From JAUASV01 sp047605685 (lineage in GTDB: Bacteria; Actinomycetota; Actinomycetes; Actinomycetales; Microbacteriaceae), in NCBI GenBank assembly GCA_047605685.1, contig JASGFF010000007.1, positions 1 to 53,920 on the forward strand: 53,920 nucleotides of DNA, read 5' to 3'. The translations under genes and the position numbers were made by a program. This document shows positions 9,908 to 18,819 of this stretch, piece by piece. The notes beneath the pieces are model-generated. The model saw only the letters and a program-made list of their open reading frames with translations. It was not told the DNA's origin and ran no database searches. Numbering within the stretch: position 1 is the stretch's first letter; every line of letters begins with the position of its first letter.

Positions 9908-10495
9908 ATGCCCCTTCCCCGACCGCACACGGAGCGCGTCGTGGCATCCGCGGCCGATCGGGTCGCCTGGCTGCGCGAGCGCGCCCACGGCGTGACGGCG
10001 ACGGATGCGGCGCGCCTGTCCAGCCCGCAGGCGGCGCACCGGGTGGCCCGCGACAAGGTGCTCGGCACCGGCTTCGCCGGCAACGGCTTCACCGCCCACG
10101 GTCGCAGCCGCGAGCCCGAGATCGCCCGCTGGGTGCTGCGCGAGCACGGCATCGGCGGGAACGATCTGCTGTTCCACGCGGACGGCGAGCGGCGGCACCT
10201 CGCCACCCCCGACGGCGTCGGCGAGCTCGACGGCCGGCTCGTGCTCGCCGAGATCAAGACCACGTCCTCGGCCTGGCGCTCGATCCCCCGCCACTATCTG
10301 CGGCAGGTCTGGTGGCAGCAGTACGTGCTGGGCGCCGAGCGCACGCTCGTGGTCTGGGAGCAGCACCGCGATTTCGTGCCGATCGGGCCGGAGCCGCGGG
10401 TGCGCTGGGTGGACCGCGACGAGAACGAGATCCACGCGCTCGTGGGCCTGGCCCGGCTGGTGCTCGAGCGGCTGCGCGCCCCGGTGGCGGGCTGA
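9908..10495 (+). CDS. YqaJ-type (lambda exonuclease fold) nuclease, orphan
   Basis: Protein of 195 aa. It shows the YqaJ/RecB-like order: GVTATDA near the N-terminus, HGRSREPEIARWV, then LATPDGVGELDGR with LAEIKTT carrying the D...ExK catalytic motif, and YLRQVWWQQYVLG. In phages such proteins are 5'-3' exonucleases paired with a recombinase. No recombinase, Cas or phage gene is nearby, so the role here is unknown (repair or defence are guesses). CACAAT six bases before the ATG suggests a leaderless start; there is no Shine-Dalgarno. Confidence 0.8.
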   Translation: MPLPRPHTERVVASAADRVAWLRERAHGVTATDAARLSSPQAAHRVARDKVLGTGFAGNGFTAHGRSREPEIARWVLREHGIGGNDLLFHADGERRHLATPDGVGELDGRLVLAEIKTTSSAWRSIPRHYLRQVWWQQYVLGAERTLVVWEQHRDFVPIGPEPRVRWVDRDENEIHALVGLARLVLERLRAPVAG

Positions 10496-10540
10496 GCGCT
10501 CGCGCGCGGGGGCGTGCCGGGAGCCCGGAACGCCCCGGAT

Positions 10541-10580
10541 CCTATGAGTTTTCCATCGGACCCATGAATTTTCCCTCGGG
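10541..10580. repeat. Two 20-bp imperfect tandem repeats, possible operator
   Basis: CCTATGAGTTTTCCATCGGA is followed directly by a copy matching at 16 of 20 positions. It is AT-rich in GC-rich surroundings and lies 70-110 bp before the oxidoreductase start. A 20-bp period equals about two helical turns, as for dimeric regulator sites on one DNA face. Confidence 0.65.
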
Positions 10581-10621
10581 GTGACATCGTCGTAACAGCG
10601 GTGACTCATTGGTTTCCTTGA

Positions 10622-10636
10622 CTGGTCACCGACCAG
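10622..10636. promoter_or_regulatory. CTGGTC-ACC-GACCAG palindrome before the oxidoreductase
   Basis: Perfect 6-bp arms with a 3-base centre, ending 13 bases before the ATG at 10650 and adjoining its AGGGAAGGG ribosome site. Could be a repressor site or a small mRNA hairpin. Confidence 0.45.
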
Positions 10637-10649
10637 GGAAGGGCTGCAG

Positions 10650-11612
10650 ATGAGCACCATGCGGGCCGTCGTCATCGAGGGTGCGGGCGGACCGGAGGCC
10701 CTGACGGTCGTCGAGCGCGCGATCCCGGCGAGGGTCAACTCCGAGTTCCTGATCAAGGTCGTCGCCGCGGGCGTCAACCCGATCGACGCCAAGACCCGGG
10801 CCGGTCGCGGGGTGTTCGCCGAGCTCGCCCTGCCGGCGGTGCTCGGCAACGAGTTCAGCGGCATCGTCGTGGAGTCGCCCTACGAGGCGCATCCGATCAG
10901 GCCCGGTGACGAGGTGTACGGCATCACGCCGGTGCCGCGCTCCGCCGGCAGCTACGCGGAGTACGTGACGGCGTCGGCCCTCAACCTGGCGCGCAAGCCG
11001 GCCGAGCTCTCGCACGTCGAGGCCGCCGGGGTGCCGCTCGCGGCGCTCACCGCCTGGGGCATGGTGGTCGACGTCGCCAAGGCGCACGAGGGGCAGCGGA
11101 TGCTCGTGCACGCCGGCGCCGGCGGCGTCGGGCACTTCGCCGTGCAGTTCGCCCACTTCTTCGGCGCCCGGGTGACGGCCACGGGCTCGACGCGCAACGT
11201 CGGCTGGCTGCGCGAGCTCGGCGCCGACGAGGTGATCGACCACACGCTCGAGCGCTTCGAGGAGGTCGTGTCGAACGTCGACGTCGTCATCGACCTCGTC
11301 GGCAACGTGATCGCCGACACCGGCACCCGCTCGCTCGGCGTGCTGCGGCCGGGCGGCCTCATCGTCAACGCGCCGAGCGGCAGTTGGCCGACGCTCGTCG
11401 CGGATGCCGCGGCGGCGGGGGTGCGCGCCACCTCGTTCAAGTTCACCCCGGACGGGTCGACCCTCGCGATCGTCTCACGACTGCTGCAGTCCGGCGACGT
11501 GCGCGTCTACGTCGACCGGGTCTTCGACCTCGACCAGGCCGCGGCGGCGCACGAGGCCGTGGAGGGCGGTCACACCCGCGGCAAGATCGTCCTCAAGGTC
11601 TGCGACGGCTGA
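10650..11612 (+). CDS. Quinone oxidoreductase-like MDR family protein
   Basis: Protein of 320 aa. N-terminal GroES-like domain (VKVVAAGVNPIDAKTRAGRG region, LGNEFSGIV), then a Rossmann NAD(P)H-binding domain with HAGAGGVGHFAVQFA. Zinc ligands of the classical alcohol dehydrogenases are absent, matching zinc-independent NADPH:quinone reductases and enone reductases. Substrate unknown. It is monocistronic: a strong bidirectional-type terminator follows, and a palindrome and tandem repeats precede it, pointing to its own regulation. Confidence 0.87.
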   Translation: MSTMRAVVIEGAGGPEALTVVERAIPARVNSEFLIKVVAAGVNPIDAKTRAGRGVFAELALPAVLGNEFSGIVVESPYEAHPIRPGDEVYGITPVPRSAGSYAEYVTASALNLARKPAELSHVEAAGVPLAALTAWGMVVDVAKAHEGQRMLVHAGAGGVGHFAVQFAHFFGARVTATGSTRNVGWLRELGADEVIDHTLERFEEVVSNVDVVIDLVGNVIADTGTRSLGVLRPGGLIVNAPSGSWPTLVADAAAAGVRATSFKFTPDGSTLAIVSRLLQSGDVRVYVDRVFDLDQAAAAHEAVEGGHTRGKIVLKVCDG

Positions 11613-11672
11613 GCTGTCTGCGACGGCCGAGCGATGCAGGCTGAGCGGATGCGCCGCCCTCGGTCCGCGATG

Positions 11673-11708
11673 CACGAGGGCCCCGCGCTGTCGCGCGGGG
11701 CCCTCGTG
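11673..11708. terminator. Bidirectional terminator, oxidoreductase / rplKA
   Basis: Perfect 16-bp stem (CACGAGGGCCCCGCGC and its complement) with a TGTC loop between two convergent genes. Confidence 0.85.
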
Positions 11709-11734
11709 TCGTCTGAGGTCGTGATCGGGCCGGG

Positions 11735-12427
11735 CTACGCCAGGCTCGCGACATCCACCGGGATGCCCGGGCCGAACGTCGTCGACACCGTCGCCTTGGT
11801 GATGTAACGGCCCTTCGAGCTCGCCGGCTTGGCGCGGACGATCTCGTCGATGGCGGCCTTGAGGTTCTCGCTCAGCTGCTCCTGCGAGAACGAGGCCTTG
11901 CCGGCGACGAAGTGCACGTTCGCGTGCTTGTCGGCGCGGAACTCGATCTTGCCGCCCTTGATCTCCTCGACCGCCTTCGCGGGGTTCGGGGTCACGGTGC
12001 CGGTCTTCGGGTTGGGCATGAGGCCGCGCGGGCCGAGCACCTTGCCGAGGCGACCCACCTGGCCCATCAGCTCGGGCGTGGCGACGGCCGCGTCGAAGGC
12101 GGTGTAGCCGCCCGCCACCTTCTCGATGAGTTCGGCGCCGCCGACCTCGTCGGCACCCGCGGCGATCGCCGCCTCGGCGGCCGCACCGGTGGCGAACACG
12201 ATCACGCGAGCGGTCTTGCCGGTGCCGTGGGGCAGGATGACGGTGCCGCGCACCATCTGGTCGGCCTTGCGGGGGTCGACGCCGAGCTTGAGCGCGACCT
12301 CGACGGTCGAGTCGAACCTCGCCGAGCCGGTGGCCTTCGCCAGGCCGACGGCCTCGGTCGTGCTGTAGAACCGGCCCGCCTCGATCTTCTCGGCGGCGGC
12401 CCGGTATGACTTGGACTTGGCTGCCAT
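11735..12427 (-). CDS. rplA: 50S ribosomal protein L1
   Basis: Protein of 230 aa, normal length. Characteristic segments are FDSTVEVALKLGVDPRKADQMVRGTV, LGPRGLMPNPKTGTV split over the central domain, and SSKGRYITKA near the end. L1 forms the mobile stalk at the E site and in many bacteria represses its own rplK-rplA mRNA. Two bases separate it from the rplK stop region; it is the last gene of rplK-rplA. Confidence 0.98.
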   Translation of the reverse strand: MAAKSKSYRAAAEKIEAGRFYSTTEAVGLAKATGSARFDSTVEVALKLGVDPRKADQMVRGTVILPHGTGKTARVIVFATGAAAEAAIAAGADEVGGAELIEKVAGGYTAFDAAVATPELMGQVGRLGKVLGPRGLMPNPKTGTVTPNPAKAVEEIKGGKIEFRADKHANVHFVAGKASFSQEQLSENLKAAIDEIVRAKPASSKGRYITKATVSTTFGPGIPVDVASLA

Positions 12428-12429
12428 GA

Positions 12430-12861
12430 TTACGCCTCCACCGTGATCCCCATCGACCGGGCGGTGCCGGCGATGATCTTCTCCGCGCCCTCGAGGTCGT
12501 TCGCGTTGAGGTCGACGAGCTTCTGCTCGGCGATCGCACGGACCTGCTCCCTGGTGAGCTTCGCGACCTTGACGGTGTGCGGCGTCGCGGAGCCCTTGGC
12601 GACGCCCGCTGCCTTCTTGATCAGCTCGGCGGCCGGCGGGGTCTTCAGGACGAACGTGAACGAACGGTCCTCGTAGACGGTGATCTCCACCGGGATGACG
12701 TTGCCGCGCTGCGACTCGGTCGCCGCGTTGTACGCCTTGCAGAACTCCATGATGTTGACGCCGTGCTGGCCCAGCGCCGGGCCGATCGGCGGCGCGGGGT
12801 TCGCGGCGCCGGCCTGGATCTGGAGCTTGATGAGCCCCGTCACCTTCTTCTTCGGTGCCAT
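12430..12861 (-). CDS. rplK: 50S ribosomal protein L11
   Basis: Protein of 143 aa, full length, with the conserved proline-rich N-terminal element (ANPAPPIGPALGQHGVNIM) and the C-terminal rRNA-binding domain (TKxAK-like VKVAKLTREQV, AMSMGI-like ARSMGITVE). It binds 23S rRNA at the GTPase centre. First gene of rplK-rplA; ATG with AAGGAAG. The 164-bp upstream stretch to nusG contains a TACGCT -10-like box (minus strand, about 12984-12989), so the pair can be transcribed separately from nusG. Confidence 0.98.
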   Translation of the reverse strand: MAPKKKVTGLIKLQIQAGAANPAPPIGPALGQHGVNIMEFCKAYNAATESQRGNVIPVEITVYEDRSFTFVLKTPPAAELIKKAAGVAKGSATPHTVKVAKLTREQVRAIAEQKLVDLNANDLEGAEKIIAGTARSMGITVEA

Positions 12862-13025
12862 GCTTCTTCCTTACGTTTCGTGCGCCGGATGGCGCGCTCC
12901 CACAGGCCGGGCGGATCCCGGATGCGGTGATGACGCGGATCGCGTCGAGGCTGCCCCGGTCGTGGACACGCCCGGGCAACCGCTCTAGCGTACGCGATCG
13001 GGGTGATCGCCGCGAGCGGAGCCGC

Positions 13026-13922
13026 TCAGAGCTTGGTGACCTGGTCGAAGGAGAGCTCGACCGGGGTCTCGCGCTCGAACAGCGAGACAAGCACCGTGAG
13101 CTTGCCGCTCTCCGGCTTGATCTCGCTGATCGTGCCGGGCAGACCCGCGAACGAGCCCTCCTTGATCGTTATCGTCTCGCCGATCTCGAAGTCCACCTCG
13201 GCCGGGATCGAGCGGCTGACGGCCTTGCCCTTGGCCGCGCCCGCGCCGCCCTTCGCCGCGGGCGTCTCGACCACCTGCACGAGGGACTTCAGCATGCTGA
13301 ACGCCTCCTCGAAGCGCAGCGGCGTGGGGTTGTGCGAGTTGCCGACGAAGCCGGTGACGCCGGGCGTGTGCCGGATGACCGACCAGCTGTCCTCGTTGAG
13401 GTCCATGCGCACGAGCACGTAGCCCGGGATGCGCACCCGGGTGACGAGCTTGCGCTGGCCGTTCTTGATCTCGACGACGTCCTCCATGGGGACCTGCACC
13501 TCGAAGATGTAGTCCTCCATCGACATCGAGACCCGACGGTTCTCGATGTTCGACTTCACACGCTTCTCGAAGCCGGCGTAGGAGTGGATGACGTACCACT
13601 TGCCCGGCTTCGCGCGCAGCTCGAGCTTGAACTCCTCGTAGGGGTCGACCGCGACGGCCTCCTCCGCCGGGTCGGTGCCGAGGGCGTCGTCCACGACGGC
13701 GTCCGCCTCGGGGTCGACCGCCGCGTCGAGCGCGTCGAGCAGCTCCTCCAGGTCGCCGGTGCTCTGCACGTCATCGCCCTCGACGTGCAGCGCCCGGTGC
13801 TCGGCCGCGTCGACGCTGCGCTCCTCGGCGGCGAGCACGTCGCCCTCCTGGGCCTCGTCGTCCTCGGAGGACTGCTCGGCCGCGGTGGCGAGGTCGATGT
13901 CATTCTGGTGGTTCTCAGCCAC
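13026..13922 (-). CDS. nusG: Transcription termination/antitermination factor NusG
   Basis: Protein of 298 aa, longer than the roughly 180 aa of E. coli NusG because of an acidic, Glu/Asp/Ala-rich N-terminal extension of about 110 residues, typical of Actinobacteria. The NGN domain begins at KWYVIHSYAGFEKRVKSNI, and the KOW domain is at the end (FEIGETITIKEGSFAGLPGTI). It binds RNA polymerase and couples to S10 or Rho. It lies 61 bases after secE in the conserved tRNA-Trp-secE-nusG order. Confidence 0.97.
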   Translation of the reverse strand: MAENHQNDIDLATAAEQSSEDDEAQEGDVLAAEERSVDAAEHRALHVEGDDVQSTGDLEELLDALDAAVDPEADAVVDDALGTDPAEEAVAVDPYEEFKLELRAKPGKWYVIHSYAGFEKRVKSNIENRRVSMSMEDYIFEVQVPMEDVVEIKNGQRKLVTRVRIPGYVLVRMDLNEDSWSVIRHTPGVTGFVGNSHNPTPLRFEEAFSMLKSLVQVVETPAAKGGAGAAKGKAVSRSIPAEVDFEIGETITIKEGSFAGLPGTISEIKPESGKLTVLVSLFERETPVELSFDQVTKL

Positions 13923-13983
13923 GGGATCCCATTTCCTACTCTCGGGACCGGACGGCGCCGATCCGGGTCGCGACGGGCGCGAC

Positions 13984-14256
13984 CTAACTGCTCGTGCCGA
14001 AGACGACGTTCACCGCGAGCGAGAACAGCCAGTCGAGCGCGCCCACGATGGCCATCATGACGATGACGAAGACGAGCACGACGACCGTGTAGCTCGCGAG
14101 CTCGCGCCGGGTCGGCGTGACGACCTTCTTGAGCTCGCCGATGACCTGTCGGATGAACAGCACGATGCGAGCGAAAGGGTTGCGCTTCTCGGCGCGCTCC
14201 CTGCGCGCCTTGGCGACGACGTCCTCGCTGGGCTCGTCGATGATCTTCCGTGCCAC
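13984..14256 (-). CDS. secE: Protein translocase subunit SecE
   Basis: Protein of 90 aa with one C-terminal transmembrane helix (about 54-80) preceded by the conserved amphipathic helix IRQVIGELKKVVTPTRREL. Together with SecY and SecG it forms the preprotein channel. It starts 64 bases downstream of tRNA-Trp and precedes nusG. Confidence 0.97.
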   Translation of the reverse strand: MARKIIDEPSEDVVAKARRERAEKRNPFARIVLFIRQVIGELKKVVTPTRRELASYTVVVLVFVIVMMAIVGALDWLFSLAVNVVFGTSS

Positions 14257-14320
14257 CTTTAGTTACCTTCCGACCGTTCGTCGTTCGGGTCCAGGCCCCG
14301 CGCGACGCGCGAGGCACCAG

Positions 14321-14393
<73 letters not shown>

Positions 14394-14539
14394 CGGCGGA
14401 CCGCTCGGACGGTCCTCCTCGGATGACAGGGCGCACCCCGTCACACCCGAAAACGGGCACGACGAAGCTTGGCGCTCCCCGCCACGTCGCACCAGTGTAC
14501 GGCATCGCTCTCCGGCCCCCGCTCGCTACGCTGTAGGCC

Positions 14540-15739
14540 GTGTCAGCGCACAGCCGCATCTCCGCCCGCATCTCCGCCATCGCCGAGTCCGCCACGCTCA
14601 AGGTCGACGCGAAGGCCAAGGCCCTCAAGGCCGCCGGACGGCCGGTGATCTCCTACGCGGCCGGGGAGCCGGACTTCGCGACGCCGGCGCACGTCGTGCA
14701 GGCGGCCGCGGCCGCGGTGCTCGACCCGCGCAACCACAGGTACACGCCCGCCGCGGGCCTGCCCGAGCTGCGCGAGGCGATCGCGGCGAAGACGCTGCGC
14801 GACTCCGGGCTCGAGGTCACGGCATCCCAGGTGATCGTCACGAACGGCGGCAAGCAGGCCGTCTACCAGGCGTTCCAGACGCTGCTCGACGACGGCGACG
14901 AGGCGCTGCTGCCCGCGCCCTACTGGACCACCTACCCGGAGGCGATCAGGCTCGCCGGCGGCGTGCCCGTCGAGGTGTTCGCCGGTGCCGAGCAGCACTA
15001 CCGGGTCACGGTGGAGCAGTTGGAGGCCGCGCGCACCGAGCGCACCAAGCTGCTCGTGTTCGTCTCGCCGTCCAACCCGACCGGTGCCGTGTACTCGCCC
15101 GAGCAGACCCGCGCGATCGGCGCCTGGGCCCTCGAGCACGGCATCTGGGTGGTCACCGACGAGATCTACCAGAACCTGTGCTACGACGGTGTGCGCGCTC
15201 TCTCGATCGTCGAGGCGGTGCCCGGCCTCGCCGATCAGACGATCCTGGTCAACGGCGTCGCCAAGACCTACGCGATGACCGGATGGCGCGTCGGCTGGAT
15301 GGTCGGCCCGGCCGATGCCATCGCCGGCGCGGCGAACCTGCAGTCGCACCTGTCGTCCAATGTCGCGAACGTCTCGCAGCGCGCCGCCGTCGCCGCCCTC
15401 ACCGGGCCGCAGGACGCCGCCGAGCAGATGCGTCTCGCCTTCGACCGGCGACGGCGGCTCATCGTCGACGGGCTGTCCGCGATCGATGGCGTCGTCTGCC
15501 CGACCCCCGAGGGCGCCTTCTACGTCTACCCGGACGTCCGGGGGCTGCTCGGCCGCGAATGGGGTGGTCGCACGCCGACGACGACCCTGGAGCTGGCCGA
15601 CCTGGTGCTCGAGCGCGCCGAGGTGGCGGTGGTGCCGGGTGAGGCGTTCGGCCCCTCCGGCTATCTGCGGCTCTCCTACGCCCTGGGCGACGAGGAGCTG
15701 CTCGAGGGCATCGAGCGGCTGCAGCGCCTGTTCGGATAG
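14540..15739 (+). CDS. Class I aminotransferase (aspartate type)
   Basis: Protein of 399 aa. Fold type I PLP enzyme: SNPTG (N179-G182 region), VTDEIY, and the Schiff-base lysine K242 in NGVAKTYAMTGWRVG; substrate-carboxylate arginine in GYLRLSY near the C-terminus. The pattern fits the aspartate aminotransferase subgroup Ib (L-aspartate + 2-oxoglutarate), possibly also accepting prephenate. The GTG start at 14540 follows TACGCT by seven bases, suggesting a leaderless transcript. Transcribed divergently from tRNA-Trp. Confidence 0.88.
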   Translation: MSAHSRISARISAIAESATLKVDAKAKALKAAGRPVISYAAGEPDFATPAHVVQAAAAAVLDPRNHRYTPAAGLPELREAIAAKTLRDSGLEVTASQVIVTNGGKQAVYQAFQTLLDDGDEALLPAPYWTTYPEAIRLAGGVPVEVFAGAEQHYRVTVEQLEAARTERTKLLVFVSPSNPTGAVYSPEQTRAIGAWALEHGIWVVTDEIYQNLCYDGVRALSIVEAVPGLADQTILVNGVAKTYAMTGWRVGWMVGPADAIAGAANLQSHLSSNVANVSQRAAVAALTGPQDAAEQMRLAFDRRRRLIVDGLSAIDGVVCPTPEGAFYVYPDVRGLLGREWGGRTPTTTLELADLVLERAEVAVVPGEAFGPSGYLRLSYALGDEELLEGIERLQRLFG

Positions 15740-15743
15740 CGCG

Positions 15744-15767
15744 GAGTCCCGCCGCTCGGCGGGTCTC
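15744..15767. terminator. Hairpin between convergent aminotransferase and murB
   Basis: GAGTCCCGCC / GGCGGGTCTC with one T-T mismatch and a GCTC loop, in the 47 bp between two convergent stops. Confidence 0.6.
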
Positions 15768-15786
15768 ACGGCCGGACGGCATCCCC

Positions 15787-16877
<1,091 letters not shown>

Positions 16878-16881
<4 letters not shown>

Positions 16882-17282
16882 GCGAGGCTCACGCGCGCCT
16901 GCGCCTTGCCGAGCACCGTCTGCCCGTCGACCGTCACGGTGAGGTCGATGCGCGCGACCGTCTCCTCGAGCGCGCCGACCCTGGCGACGACGGTCACGGT
17001 CGCGCCGGCCTGCGGGTCGACGACCACCGGGCGGGTGAAGCGCACCTGGTAGTCGAGCACCCGGGCCGGGCCCCCGGCCCAGTCGAGGACCGGCTGCACG
17101 GCGAGGCCCATCGTGAGCATGCCGTGGGCGAGCACTCCCGGCAGCCCGACGGATGCCGCGACATCGTCCCGGTAGTGGATGGGGTTGAAGTCCCCGCTCG
17201 CCCCCGCGTAGCGCACGAGCGCGTCCCGGGAGAGCCGGTACGTCCTCTCGGCGACCACGGCGCCGAGCTCGGGGGCGGCCAT
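16878..17282 (-). CDS. MaoC-like hotdog dehydratase (HadB-like)
   Basis: Protein of 134 aa, a single hotdog domain. It has the hydratase-2 motif with catalytic Asp and His (YAGASGDFNPIHYRDDVAAS) and the VLAHGMLTMG element. This is the catalytic subunit type that pairs with a partner such as the next gene to dehydrate (3R)-hydroxyacyl-CoA/ACP. I took the ATG at 17282, which overlaps the upstream stop as ATGA; a GTG one codon earlier is possible. Between the partner dehydratase and murB, as in many actinobacteria. Confidence 0.88.
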
Positions 17283-17725
17283 CACCCGCCCCGCACCACG
17301 AGCGTCGAGATCGCGGTGACGACGTGCCGGCCCTCGGCATCCGACATCGTCGACTCGGCCGTCACCATGTCGTTGCCGCCGAGGCTCTTGACGCTCGTGA
17401 CCGCCAGGGTCGCGGTGAGCTCGTCGCCCGCGACGACCGGCCGGGTGTAGACGAAGCGCTGCTCGCCGTGCACGACACGGCTGAAGTCGATGCCGGCGTC
17501 CGGCTCGGCCAGCAGCTGCTGGAGCGTGTGCTCCTGGACGACGACCGGGAACGTCGGCGGGGCGACGAGGTCCGGATAGCCGGCGGCGCGCGCCGCCTCG
17601 GGGTCGAGGCTCGTCGGATGGGTGGCGAAGACCGCTCGCGCGAACTCCCGCACCTTCTCGCGACCCACGAGATAGGGCGCGGCGGGCGGGAACGAGCGAC
17701 CCACGAGGTCGGGGTTCACTGGCAC
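17282..17725 (-). CDS. MaoC-like N-terminal-type dehydratase subunit (HadA-like)
   Basis: Protein of 147 aa resembling FAS1-DH / UPF0336 proteins: PDLVGRSFPPAAPYLVGREKVREFA at the start and GEQRFVYTRPVVAGDEL later. It lacks the complete D...H catalytic motif and so is probably the non-catalytic partner of the adjoining MaoC protein (HadAB-like heterodimer). GTG start; CAGACT lies six bases upstream, suggesting a leaderless transcript for the three-gene operon ending in murB. Confidence 0.85.
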   Translation of the reverse strand: MPVNPDLVGRSFPPAAPYLVGREKVREFARAVFATHPTSLDPEAARAAGYPDLVAPPTFPVVVQEHTLQQLLAEPDAGIDFSRVVHGEQRFVYTRPVVAGDELTATLAVTSVKSLGGNDMVTAESTMSDAEGRHVVTAISTLVVRGG

Positions 17726-17771
17726 CGCTCCAGTCTGCCCGAGAGTGTCGCCGCGGCGCGCCCGCGGATGC

Positions 17772-17811
17772 GTAAGGCCCCGGCCCGCGCTGTCGCGGGC
17801 CGGGGCCTTAC
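17772..17811. terminator. Very strong hairpin terminator after the small peptide gene
   Basis: Perfect 18-bp stem (GTAAGGCCCCGGCCCGCG and its complement) with CTGT loop. It lies 24 bp past the stop of the 26-codon gene, and also upstream of the HadA-like gene transcribed the same way, so it isolates the peptide gene. Confidence 0.85.
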
Positions 17812-17835
17812 GGTGGTCTCAGGAGTGCTGAGCGC

Positions 17836-17916
17836 CTACTGGCAGCTGTCGCACTGCAGGAGGTCCATCGGGTCGACGGGAACTGCGTAGCCGCCGACGG
17901 TGTCCTCGTTCTCCAT
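17836..17916 (-). CDS. 26-residue peptide with C-terminal CDSCQ
   Basis: Too short for usual gene calling, but every expression signal is present. ATG preceded at five bases by GAGAGGAG; 26 codons; TAG stop. The peptide is acidic at the start (MENED), has a central GGYAVPVDPMD and ends LLQCDSCQ, a Cys-x-x-Cys tail. No signal peptide or membrane helix. It has its own promoter, a 5' hairpin and a terminator. Function not recognised; a modified-peptide precursor, a metal-binding or redox peptide, a signal peptide for the nearby LuxR system, or a regulatory leader peptide are all possible. Confidence 0.72.
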   Translation of the reverse strand: MENEDTVGGYAVPVDPMDLLQCDSCQ

Positions 17917-17945
17917 GGCAACTCCTCTCGCTGTGATGGTGGGGT

Positions 17946-17976
17946 CCCGCTCGGACGATCGAATCGTCTGAGCGGG
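17946..17976 (-). promoter_or_regulatory. Hairpin at the predicted 5' end of the peptide mRNA
   Basis: 14-bp inverted repeat (CCCGCTCGGACGAT / ATCGTCTGAGCGGG, one mismatch) around CGA. The predicted transcription start is near 17976, so this hairpin would be the very first part of the mRNA, a layout known to stabilise messages. It could also be a DNA operator. Confidence 0.7.
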
Positions 17977-17982
17977 TGCTCC

Positions 17983-18012
17983 ACTATATAACGGGAATCA
18001 CAGCGGTGTCAT
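17983..18012 (-). promoter_or_regulatory. Near-consensus sigma-70-type promoter of the peptide gene
   Basis: -35 ATGACA (18007-18012) and -10 TATAGT (17983-17988), each five of six to consensus, spacer 18 bp. It is the best-looking promoter seen in the window. Confidence 0.75.
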
Positions 18013-18053
18013 TCCCCAAGATGTAGTGGTTCGGCGTGTCGCACCGGCGCGCC

Positions 18054-18647
18054 TCACTCGGCCGGCGAGACGAAGCGCAGCCCGTTGAGCACCGCGTCGC
18101 CGAGTGCCACGACGTCGCCGAACGCGGCGAGGCCGCCGGCGCTGATCTCGAGCCGCACGGCCGCGACCGCCGCGTGCGGATACACGGTGCCGACGTAGTG
18201 CTCGGTCAGCGCGGGACCGCCGGGCCGCTCGAGCAGCGCGAACTCGTGCCGGATCTCGGCCGGGTGGCCGGCGAGCACCGTGAGCTCCGAGCGGGCACCC
18301 CAGAGCAGCGCGTGCGGCAGGTCGATGCCCGCCTCGGCGCAGCCCTCGGCATCGTTCGCGGCCTCGGCGGTGCGCTGCACGCTGAGGCTCGCGAGCCCGA
18401 GCACGCTCGAGGCGTCGGCGGGGTCGGAGACGAGCAGCCAGACGCGATCGGCTCTCGCGGGCGCCGAGGCGAAGCGGGCGACGGTGGTCAGGGTGGTCAC
18501 GAGCGCCGCGCGCCGATGCGCGGGGGCGTTCGACTCCTCCACCCACTCGAAGGCCCACTCGGAGCCGACGAGCACGGGCGCCGGTGGCAGTTCCCGCCAT
18601 CCGGGCATGAGATCGAGCTCCACACCGAGCGATACCGAGACGATCAC
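18054..18647 (-). CDS. Hypothetical protein, 197 aa
   Basis: Not recognised. GTG start with AGGGGAA nine bases ahead. No signal peptide or clear membrane helix; soluble alpha/beta composition, with segments such as RVWLLVSDPADASSVLGLASLSVQR split over the middle and PGGPALTEHYVG towards the end. It is divergent from the LuxR regulator at 18820 and ends 41 bp before the peptide-gene promoter, so it may share control with one or both. Start uncertain by a few codons. Confidence 0.7.
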   Translation of the reverse strand: MIVSVSLGVELDLMPGWRELPPAPVLVGSEWAFEWVEESNAPAHRRAALVTTLTTVARFASAPARADRVWLLVSDPADASSVLGLASLSVQRTAEAANDAEGCAEAGIDLPHALLWGARSELTVLAGHPAEIRHEFALLERPGGPALTEHYVGTVYPHAAVAAVRLEISAGGLAAFGDVVALGDAVLNGLRFVSPAE

Positions 18648-18819
18648 AGTGATTCCCCTGTCCGACCCGGTGCTCCCGGGACTCCCGCACGCGATCACCG
18701 TCGCACCCGCGGGCACCGGGGGAAAGAGGCTCTTTCGGTGGCACTCGAACGGGGGGCATCCGGATTCGCAGTATCGTGACAGGCATCCGCACCGCACGTC
18801 CGCCAGGTTCGGGGGGACC

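Noticed and set aside
9908..10495. Prophage remnant
   Set aside because: No other phage gene, att repeat or composition change in the flanks.
10541..10580. Start of a CRISPR-like array or phage attachment site
   Set aside because: Only two imperfect units without spacers; no integrase, and the nearest tRNA is almost 4 kb away.
17836..17916. Mycofactocin, PQQ or known lanthipeptide precursor
   Set aside because: Sequence does not match those precursors, and no radical-SAM, LanM or other maturase gene is nearby.
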